From contig NVWT02000001.1 of assembly GCA_002733735.2 (NCBI GenBank), positions 11,080 to 17,407 of the forward strand: a stretch of 6,328 nucleotides of DNA. The letters are read 5' to 3'. A program made the translations under genes and the position numbers. Shown here piece by piece: positions 1-4,787 of the stretch; within the stretch, counting starts at the first letter, position 1; each line of letters begins with the position of its first letter. The notes under the pieces were generated by a model. It saw only the letters and a program-made list of their open reading frames with translations, did no database searches and was not told the DNA's origin. This DNA comes from Robiginitomaculum sp. (lineage in GTDB: Bacteria > Pseudomonadota > Alphaproteobacteria > Caulobacterales > Maricaulaceae).

Positions 1-1373
1 AACCAAAATGCCAATGCGAACCCAATTACACCTAAAGAGGCCATTCCGAACAGAAATATAACAGCAAAAACAACGATGCTTCCAAGTGTCATCATGATTA
101 TTGGGCGGGTCAATGAATGCCAGCTATCAATCCGCCATTTTAGCATTGGTCCAATGCCCATAAACACAATTAAAATAGCACTAATATAACCAAAGTTAAG
201 ATTAAAAAACGGTGGGCCAACGGTGATTTTTTCATCACTAAAAATATCGACGAATAACGGGTAAAAAGTCCCCAAAAACACTATTGCCGTGGCGCAGACC
301 AATAAGATGTTATTGATCGCTAAACCTGCTTCTTTGCTCAATACTTCAAAGCCATTGCCGCGGCGCAATTTGCCTGAACGAAAAGCATAAAGCGTTAATG
401 CTCCGCCTGTGGCCAGTAATGACATGACCAATATATAAAACCCTCGCTCTGGATCATTGGCAAAGGCGTGAACCGAAGTAATTATGCCCGAGCGCACAAG
501 GAATGTACCGATTAAGCTCAAACTAAAGGTAAGAATTCCTAACAATACTGTCCAAGTGACCAAAGAATGACGACGTTCAACCACCATTATTGAATGCAAT
601 AATGCAGTGCCCGCAAGCCATGGCAGTAAAGAGGCGTTTTCGACTGGATCCCAGAACCACCAACCACCCCAGCCAAGCTCGTAATAAGCCCACACACTGC
701 CAAGGGCGATGCCGATAGTTAAGAATGACCAAGCGGCTAATACCCATGGCCGCAACCAACGAGCCCATAAAGCATCAACTCTACCCTCCATTAAAGCTGC
801 CACACAAAACGAAAAGGTCATAGAAAACCCGACATATCCCAAATACAAAAATGGTGGGTGAAATGCCAATCCAGGATCTTGTAATAACGGATTTAAACCA
901 TTGCCATCTATCGGAGTAATAGGTAGGCGGCTGAACGGGTTTGATGTAAACAAAACAAAACCGATAAATCCGGTTGCGATTATTCCTTGTACCGCTAGGG
1001 CTAATGCTTTTAGCTTATCTGGTAAGGCTTTGCCGAACAAAGGAACCGCTGCGCCATACAGGCATAATATAACCACCCATAGCAACATCGAGCCTTCATG
1101 GTTAGCCCAAACGCCGGTAAACTTATACAATAATGGCTTTAAGGTATGGGAGTGGCTGGCCACTAATTTAACCGAAAAATCGGACGTTACAAAGGATATA
1201 GTAAGGGCGATAAATGCTATTAGAATAAATATTAACTGCCCAACAGCCGTGAAGTTGGCTAATTGCATTAGTCGCAAATTGTTTGTTCGCACCCCAAAGA
1301 ACGGTACAACGCTTTGTATAGCCGCCAGCAAAAATGCTAGAATTAGGGTAAAGTTACCAATTTCAGCGGTCAT
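1..1373 (-). CDS. ccmF: Cytochrome c-type biogenesis protein CcmF, haem lyase subunit (partial; C-terminus beyond the left edge)
   Basis: CcmF is the large inner-membrane subunit of the System I cytochrome c maturation complex. It takes haem from holo-CcmE and, with CcmH, attaches it to apocytochrome c on the periplasmic side. The minus frame from 1373 stays open to the window edge (457 codons; family members are about 650 residues) and is rich in hydrophobic membrane segments. The tryptophan-rich WWD motif WGGWWFWDPVEN is at residues 235-246. GVWANHEGS (about 87-95) and FLVRSGIITSVHAF (about 291-304) are CcmF signatures. His172, His260 and His302 sit one residue from the E. coli haem ligands His173, His261 and His303; the fourth ligand would lie outside the window. 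The start at 1373 opens directly into MTAEIGNFTL, the usual N-terminus, and overlaps an upstream stop as ATGA. No ccmE is recognisable upstream, where accessory DNA begins. Identity is near certain. Confidence 0.97.
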   Translation of the reverse strand, partial: MTAEIGNFTLILAFLLAAIQSVVPFFGVRTNNLRLMQLANFTAVGQLIFILIAFIALTISFVTSDFSVKLVASHSHTLKPLLYKFTGVWANHEGSMLLWVVILCLYGAAVPLFGKALPDKLKALALAVQGIIATGFIGFVLFTSNPFSRLPITPIDGNGLNPLLQDPGLAFHPPFLYLGYVGFSMTFSFCVAALMEGRVDALWARWLRPWVLAAWSFLTIGIALGSVWAYYELGWGGWWFWDPVENASLLPWLAGTALLHSIMVVERRHSLVTWTVLLGILTFSLSLIGTFLVRSGIITSVHAFANDPERGFYILVMSLLATGGALTLYAFRSGKLRRGNGFEVLSKEAGLAINNILLVCATAIVFLGTFYPLFVDIFSDEKITVGPPFFNLNFGYISAILIVFMGIGPMLKWRIDSWHSLTRPIIMMTLGSIVVFAVIFLFGMASLGVIGFALAFW

Positions 1374-1442
1374 TTGTTTTCATTCCAAGTCTTAGACAGT
1401 TTAGTTACCTTTTGCCCTATCAGGTCGGATATGCCAACCATT
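1371..1442 (-). other. 23-codon open frame overlapping the ccmF start by ATGA; possible remnant of an upstream ccm gene
   Basis: On the minus strand an ATG at 1442 opens 23 codons ending KLSKTWNENK. The stop TGA shares its bases with the ccmF ATG, the overlap typical of genes in one operon. In alphaproteobacteria ccmE normally lies just upstream of ccmF, so this could be the degraded 3' end of ccmE. The resemblance is weak: the HDE..Y motif expected near the CcmE C-terminus is absent, and the frame is closed by TAA nine codons before the ATG. It could equally be a leader peptide or chance. Confidence 0.25.
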
Positions 1443-1595
1443 TTAGCTGTAATTGATAAAGTTACTTACGCTTGCGTCAAAAATAGATTCTTCGTTTTTT
1501 CCAACTTATCCATGTTTTGATACAACCTTCATAAGGTATGTTTTGCTGAATGGAAATGCTGTAGCAAGCTTTTCTCGTATTACTACAGCAGCCTT
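1374..1595. other. Gap between ccmF and the first REP copy, no convincing gene
   Basis: Apart from the candidate promoter and the short ATGA-overlapping frame, nothing here is recognisable. Short frames on both strands run into the repeat at 1596. One on the minus strand ends at 1506, and one on the plus strand is open from 1453. Neither has a recognisable domain and they conflict with each other. This stretch is probably the left edge of the accessory region. Confidence 0.5.
1453..1480 (-). promoter_or_regulatory. Candidate sigma-70-type promoter for ccmF
   Basis: Read on the minus strand, TTGACG (1480-1475) and TATCAA (1458-1453) are separated by 16 bp. They match the -35 consensus at five of six bases and the -10 at four of six. 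Transcription would start near 1446, about 70 bases before the ccmF ATG. This is a motif match only, but ccmF needs its own promoter if the accessory DNA has cut it off from an upstream ccm operon. Confidence 0.3.
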
Positions 1596-1635
1596 AAATA
1601 ATTCGGTTACTGTCACCGTAATACCACCGTAATAC
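1596..1635 (+). repeat. REP-like repeat, left copy
   Basis: This copy begins AAATAATTCGGTTACTGTCA and ends ACCACCGTAATAC. The same sequence recurs at 3524-3586, where 23 extra bases are inserted after the first CACCGTAAT. The first 22 bases also occur, with one difference, in inverted orientation at 2775-2796. The core CGGT-TACTGTC-ACCG can fold into a short hairpin flanked by ATT/AAT, as REP sequences do. The Hint-domain reading frame becomes open exactly where this repeat ends (in-frame TAA at 1630-1632), so the repeat marks a breakpoint. Confidence 0.85.
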
Positions 1636-1653
1636 GAAGAACTAACCGCCAAT

Positions 1654-2055
1654 ATGTCGGTTGTTACCGCAGACAGTCGCGGCATGGTTATCACGTCCAT
1701 CACCAAAACCAACCGCCTTGATGCCACCTACAACATAACAGTCGCCGACTTTGAAACATACTTTGTTGGCAAACAAAAAGTATTGGTGCATAATTGTCGA
1801 ATTAAAATGAAGGATAAGGGAAGTGCACGTCGCACTGATGGCTCAAAAGAAGACTTAAGAAGTGCTGTTGCTCAAGCTGATAGTGCTGAAGATTTAAAGT
1901 GCGCGCAATGTAAGCTCAAAGAAAGCATTAAAAACAGACGAGCACAAAACAAGAAAGGTGACCGAAACTCACCAGATTTCAAAAAACATAACAATCGAAT
2001 AAAATTTGAGGAGAGAGAGTTACAAAAAGTAGAAAGAAAGCTGAAAGATAACTAG
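1654..2055 (+). CDS. 5'-truncated polymorphic toxin: C-terminal Hint (intein-like) stub plus C-terminal toxin-like domain
   Basis: The 133-residue frame begins with the end of a pretoxin Hint domain. Residues 26-48 contain YNITVADF, TYFVGKQK and VLVHNC, the last block of Hint/intein domains, where cleavage follows Asn47 before Cys48. Coding resemblance starts about seven codons before the ATG, right after the REP copy, so the gene lost its large N-terminal secretion and repeat portion and the Hint block A nucleophile. Autocatalytic release is therefore unlikely. The remaining tail (48-133) is strongly basic and mostly helical, with a CxxC at 83-86 (CAQC), His112 and a charged C-terminal helix. 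I do not recognise its toxin family. The start has no strong ribosome binding site, so expression is doubtful. The stop is one base before the next gene, as expected of a toxin/immunity pair. Confidence 0.8.
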   Translation: MSVVTADSRGMVITSITKTNRLDATYNITVADFETYFVGKQKVLVHNCRIKMKDKGSARRTDGSKEDLRSAVAQADSAEDLKCAQCKLKESIKNRRAQNKKGDRNSPDFKKHNNRIKFEERELQKVERKLKDN

Positions 2056-2056
2056 C

Positions 2057-2728
2057 ATGGATGTAAAAAAACTATCCTTTGAACAATTAAGAGATAACTA
2101 CCTTTCGGGTGTTTATGATTTTGAGAGTGATGAGGAGATGGAAGCTGGTGATGAGTTATTCAATAAACTTATCGATATTAAAGATCTGATACCTTTGTTG
2201 GAATCTAAAAATGAGACAAGCGTTTCCGCTGCTTCATATATAGCACAAGAGGCAGGAAGTAGGTCACGACCGATTTTTCCTATATTGCTTAAATTGTTAA
2301 AGTCAGAGTGGGGGCGAGTACGATATGAAGTTTGCTACAGCTTCGGCGAATGTGCGACAGAATCAGAGCATTATTTGACTCTACTCTCGCATTTGGAAGA
2401 CCCTTACGAACCAATTCGGTTGCTTGTAATCAGTGGGTTTATGAATTTAGATGAAGATAGTCTTTCGTCTTTAATAGATTTTGTAAAGAAAGACAAAAAA
2501 CATCAAGAGCTCGTTTATGGGTTGTCTTTGCTGTTGCAGGCTAAGGCCAATACTGTTGATTTTGGTGAAATTAAAGAGAGCATTATCAACGGCAACAGGC
2601 CTCAAAAAATATTTTCTTATCTGGCTGGTTATCTTCAATTTAAGGATGCGAAGAAGGTTGATGAACTAGTTCGATTAGCAAATGATGCTGATATATTTGC
2701 GCATCGTGAAAAATGGCGAGACTATTAA
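2057..2728 (+). CDS. HEAT-like repeat protein, probable immunity partner of the upstream toxin
   Basis: This is a 223-residue acidic protein, apparently soluble, with no signal peptide or membrane segment. It consists of paired helices resembling HEAT/PBS-lyase repeats. The clearest units are at about 72-100 (containing PILLKLLKSEWGRVRYEV) and 104-130 (containing LLSHLEDPYEPIRLLVISG); weaker ones lie near 41-67 and 135-160. HEAT-repeat proteins are an established class of immunity proteins in polymorphic toxin systems, where they bind and block the toxin. Here the role is inferred from position: the gene starts one base after the toxin stop, and its acidic character complements the basic toxin tail. 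The A/G-rich stretch at 2034-2048 may serve as ribosome binding site. The frame continues open for 17 codons after the TAA at 2726, so a slightly longer ancestral protein is possible. A generic scaffold role cannot be excluded. Confidence 0.8.
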   Translation: MDVKKLSFEQLRDNYLSGVYDFESDEEMEAGDELFNKLIDIKDLIPLLESKNETSVSAASYIAQEAGSRSRPIFPILLKLLKSEWGRVRYEVCYSFGECATESEHYLTLLSHLEDPYEPIRLLVISGFMNLDEDSLSSLIDFVKKDKKHQELVYGLSLLLQAKANTVDFGEIKESIINGNRPQKIFSYLAGYLQFKDAKKVDELVRLANDADIFAHREKWRDY

Positions 2729-2774
2729 CAGCGAGATGAAAAAGCTATCCAAAGTGTCGATTATGATGGGTTAT

Positions 2775-2796
2775 GGTGACAGTAACCGAATTACTT
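2775..2796 (-). repeat. REP-like repeat, inverted copy upstream of the RAYT gene
   Basis: GGTGACAGTAACCGAATTAC here is the reverse complement of the REP core at 1596-1620 and 3524-3545, with a single substitution near its end. It lies 33 bp before the transposase start. With the copies after the transposase stop it forms the inverted flanking pair typical of RAYT genes. Confidence 0.85.
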
Positions 2797-2829
2797 GTTT
2801 TGTGTCAAGCTGTGGTGTAGAACAGAAAA

Positions 2830-3486
2830 ATGGCTCGACTTGCGCGCATTGTTATTCCCGGATTGCCCCACCATGTGACCCAGCGTGGTAATAGGCACGA
2901 GCAAGTTTTCTTTGGCGATGATGATTACTGCGCCTATCTTGACATGCTCCGCGCGGCCACACAAAAATCACAAAAGTGAAATCTGGGCATGGTGCTTGAT
3001 GCCAAATCATGTTCACTTTATTATCAACCCCTCCCACGAAGACGGATTGCGAGCTTGTGTAGCCAATGCCCACAGGCGGTATGCGGCGCGGATCAACGCG
3101 CGAAATCAATGGACTGGACATCTTTGGCGGGGGCGGTTTGGCTCTGTTGTGATGGACGAAGCGCACCTCTATAACGCCTTTGCTTATGTCAGCCTTAACC
3201 CTGTTCGCGCGGGGCTGGTTAAGCGGGCGCAGGACTGGAAATGGTCGAGCGTACATGCGCATTTAAACGGATATGAGACGGGCTCACGACAACAGCACCT
3301 CTGCATGAGCGCATAGATGATTTTGCCGACTATCTGGAGCATATGTATACAGGTGAAGATTTTGAGGCGTTGCGGCGTAGCGAAATTGTTGGGCGCCCTA
3401 TCGGTAGTGACAGTTTTTTAAAGTCATTAGAAATAAAACTCGCCCGCCCCCTACGTCGCCAAAAAAGAGGCCGAAAAAAGAAATAA
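2830..3486 (+). pseudogene. REP-associated tyrosine transposase (RAYT, Y1/HUH family), broken by two frameshifts
   Basis: RAYTs are single-strand HUH transposases related to IS200/IS605 TnpA that act on REP hairpins. The N-terminus is typical (IPGLPHHVTQRGNR). The frame then stops at TGA 2977-2979, but homology continues in the next frame with EIWAWCLMPNHVHFI. HVH (3008-3016) is the metal-binding HUH pair, and the Tyr at 3080-3082 in HRRYAARIN is the likely nucleophile. Family blocks WTGHLWRGRF, YVSLNPVRAGLV and DWKWSSV follow. Near 3271-3277 the frame returns to the first one and reads ERIDDFADYLEHMYTGEDF through to the basic tail RRQKRGRKKK and TAA 3484-3486. One extra base near 2963-2975 and one lost base near 3271-3277 explain everything. 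The repaired protein is about 218 residues, normal for the family. The gene is visibly more G+C-rich than the toxin and immunity genes before it. Inactive unless the shifts are sequencing errors. Confidence 0.93.
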
Positions 3487-3586
3487 TTCGGTTTTACTGT
3501 CCGGTTACTCACCGTAATCAAAGAAATAATTCGGTTACTGTCACCGTAATACTGTCACCGTAATAACCGTAATACCACCGTAATAC
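3481..3586 (+). repeat. REP-like cluster after the RAYT gene: degenerate copy, full copy and tandem submodules
   Basis: A degenerate copy (3481-3519) starts inside the last codon of the transposase, with AAATAATTCGG, and has internal changes. A full copy runs from 3524 to 3550. It is followed by partial units ending in CCGTAAT at 3564, 3572 and 3584, so ACTGTCACCGTAAT, AACCGTAAT and ACCACCGTAAT follow one another. The block ends TAATAC, as does the left copy at 1596-1635, which lacks the 23 bases of inner units. This looks like stepwise growth of repeats at the 3' boundary of a RAYT element. Confidence 0.85.
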
Positions 3587-4212
3587 AGCCCTTTTCGGCT
3601 GGCAAGGGCGACCGTCCATTTTAGAGTTTGGCAACCATTCACCGCACCATTTCTTTTAGTGGTCGCATTTACCAGAAGCATCTTATGAAAAAGTGTATGC
3701 GGTTTTTCACTTAAAAGATGCGGCAATTAGAAACTTCCGTAAAACCGGTACCCACTTTTACTGGGAAATGCTCGCGCAGGTCATTGCGAAGAAACCTGAC
3801 CGCGAGACAGAGAAGTGCAAACATGGGTTTCGTGACCCTTCATACTTACCCCTTAATTAGCAATCATTGGCAAAGGTGTTACTTAAAACGAGGCTTAATT
3901 GGCAAAGAATTAACACTCATTGACCCTTAACCACACTTAAGATGCGGGGATAAGTTCCAACCATACCCGTAACAATCATGTTTGGTATAATGGTGTTGCA
4001 GATGGCAATGACTTAGCTATTTGCGGCTCTTTGACATGGTGAATATGCTATAAATCCAATGAAGCGTGGGCTTTGCCAAAGCATTAATTTAACGATGCAT
4101 AAAAATAATGTTATTTTTACGCCTAGCCTTTTAGAATTTATCCTGTGAGGAAGCCTTGCAAAACTAGTAGGTGTTTTTTTGTTTATACTCCATCGACCCA
4201 AAAAGCGGTGCC
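3587..4212. other. Stretch without a supportable gene; gene debris and one palindromic repeat
   Basis: A plus-strand frame from 3660 to the TAG at 3858 looks protein-like, but its middle is the translation of the palindrome at 3723-3773, so it cannot be trusted. After the TAG the same frame stays open for about 20 more codons, and a different frame gives 33 codons (3941-4042). None has a recognisable domain. An exact 9-bp inverted repeat TAAAAATAA/TTATTTTTA with a 2-base centre sits at 4100-4119. The region is best read as decayed accessory DNA. Confidence 0.5.
3723..3773 (-). repeat. Dispersed Rhizobiales-type palindromic element, copy 1
   Basis: On the minus strand it runs from GAGCATTTCCCAG through TAAAAGTGGGTACCGGTTTTA to TCTAATTGC. 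The arms GGGAA..GTAAAA and TTTTAC..GGAA pair around a central GGTACC. Core and length match the palindrome I know from Rhizobiales intergenic regions (GAGCAT, AAAAGTGG, CCGGTTTT). It shares GAGCATTT, AAAAGTGG and CCGGTTTT in order and spacing with copy 2 at 4213-4262, in opposite orientation. Confidence 0.75.
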
Positions 4213-4262
4213 GAGCATTTGCAAACAAAAGTGGTTTCCGGTTTTGTGGTGAGCAAATGCGA
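4213..4262 (+). repeat. Dispersed Rhizobiales-type palindromic element, copy 2
   Basis: The element begins GAGCATTTGC and its opposite arm is GCAAATGC (4253-4260), giving an 8-bp outer stem. CAAAA/TTTTG pair further in. AAAAGTGG and CCGGTTTT lie at the same spacing as in copy 1. It would fold as RNA or single-stranded DNA into an imperfect hairpin. It is non-coding; a 95-codon minus-strand frame across it is fortuitous. Confidence 0.75.
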
Positions 4263-4296
4263 CCACTAAAGTTATTTTTGGTTAAGTTGATGGATG

Positions 4297-4349
4297 ACAA
4301 AGATAAAAGTATACTAAAAATACAGTTTCATGCAGTGTTTTTAGTATAC
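4297..4349 (-). terminator. 15-bp inverted repeat with T-rich tail, probable terminator of the tRNA-Ser transcript
   Basis: GTATACTAAAAATAC (4309-4323) and GTGTTTTTAGTATAC (4335-4349) pair over 15 positions with one G-T wobble around an 11-base loop. On the minus strand the stem is followed by TTTTATCTTTG, and it starts 37 bp after the tRNA 3' end, so it is well placed to end that transcript. The stem is unusually A+T-rich for an intrinsic terminator. An operator or the end of a small mobile element is the alternative. Confidence 0.5.
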
Positions 4350-4385
4350 GATAATTATACGGATTTAACTGCAAAATAAAACTCA

Positions 4386-4475
4386 TGGCGGATGGGGAGG
4401 GATTCGAACCCCCGAGACGCTTCCGCGCCCGCTGGTTTTCAAGACCAGTGCATTCAACCGCTCTGCCACCCATCC
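4386..4475 (-). tRNA. tRNA-Ser (anticodon UGA)
   Basis: The 90-base gene has acceptor arms GGATGGG/CCCATCC, a D arm with GCAGAGCGG, and the anticodon stem CTGGT/ACCAG around CTTGAAA, giving anticodon TGA. It has the long variable arm typical of serine tRNAs, a T loop TTCGAAT, discriminator G and an encoded CCA (4388-4386). It closely resembles E. coli tRNA-Ser(UGA) in the D and anticodon arms. It decodes UCA and other UCN codons. Its 3' end faces the accessory region, the orientation used when islands integrate at tRNA genes, but no duplicate of the 3' end is visible in the window. Confidence 0.97.
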
Positions 4476-4787
4476 GCAAGTCTTGGCGCAGGAGTTAGCA
4501 AGCAAGTGATCATCGGGCAAGTGTGAAATTCATATTATTTATGATTTACTTGAATATTCCCTATGAAATATACCACTTACTCACATGCTTAAAGGAAATA
4601 TGCAATTAAATCAAAACTATAGATAATTCAATTCAATTTACTAGCTACATGATAATTAAAAAGTAACCAATCCATTTAAGTGAAATTTCAAGTTCTTACC
4701 TTATTGTCAATCAAACCTAATAATTTCGGATAAACCGGGAAGAGGGATGTTGCGCAAAGTTGCAACCAAAAATAAGGAAGACCAAGA
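4476..4787. other. Divergent intergenic region between tRNA-Ser and rlpA
   Basis: This A+T-rich region should hold promoters for both flanking genes. For the tRNA, a weak candidate on the minus strand is TTGCCC (4520-4515) and TAACTC (4497-4492) with 17 bp between. For rlpA, AATAAT at 4719-4724 is a possible -10 element without a good -35. A small inverted repeat GTTGC/GCAAC (4749-4766) lies in the rlpA leader, just before the ribosome binding site. No gene was seen. Confidence 0.45.
4774..4780 (+). promoter_or_regulatory. Ribosome binding site of rlpA
   Basis: AAGGAAG lies 7 bases before the ATG at 4788, a good Shine-Dalgarno match at normal spacing. It supports this start, which is also followed by a well-formed lipoprotein signal. 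Confidence 0.75.

Larger units (their letters stand above)
1596..3586. mobile_element. Candidate REP-bounded composite element carrying toxin/immunity genes and a RAYT pseudogene
   Basis: The toxin fragment, its presumed immunity gene and the RAYT gene all lie between direct copies of one REP-like sequence, with an inverted copy in between. CAGCC occurs immediately before the trailing bases of the left copy (1589-1593) and right after the right copy (3586-3590), which may be a short target duplication. The smaller unit 2775 to about 3545 is a normal RAYT flanked by inverted REPs. The larger unit is an inference: the truncation of the Hint domain exactly at a REP supports it, but RAYTs are usually not proven to move neighbouring genes. 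Confidence 0.5.

Noticed and set aside
901..1395. 164-codon plus-strand frame
   Set aside because: It lies antisense to ccmF, whose motifs and haem ligands are unmistakable in the other strand.
1506..1727. 73-codon minus-strand frame upstream of ccmF
   Set aside because: It runs antisense through the Hint stub and the REP copy. Its tail ending KVVSKHG is protein-like but too short to assign.
2682..2891. Plus-strand frame overlapping the end of the immunity gene and the start of the RAYT
   Set aside because: It overlaps two supported genes in another frame and spans the inverted REP copy.
2852..3262. 136-codon minus-strand frame
   Set aside because: It is a shadow of the G+C-rich RAYT gene, whose conserved motifs all read on the plus strand.
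3524..3586. Short repeats resembling a tiny CRISPR array
   Set aside because: Units are uneven (9-14 bases), directly adjoining with no spacers, and clearly derived from the REP sequence.
3586..3616. Hairpins CAGCC/GGCTG and GCCCTT/AAGGGC as a terminator for the RAYT
   Set aside because: The two structures are mutually exclusive and neither is followed by a T-rich tail.
3660..3860. 67-codon plus-strand frame that looks like a gene fragment
   Set aside because: It has no proper start, a stop directly upstream, and its central third is the translation of the palindrome at 3723-3773. There is no recognisable domain.
4013..4300. 95-codon minus-strand frame
   Set aside because: It crosses the palindrome at 4213-4262 and the 9-bp inverted repeat, and has no recognisable domain or ribosome binding site.
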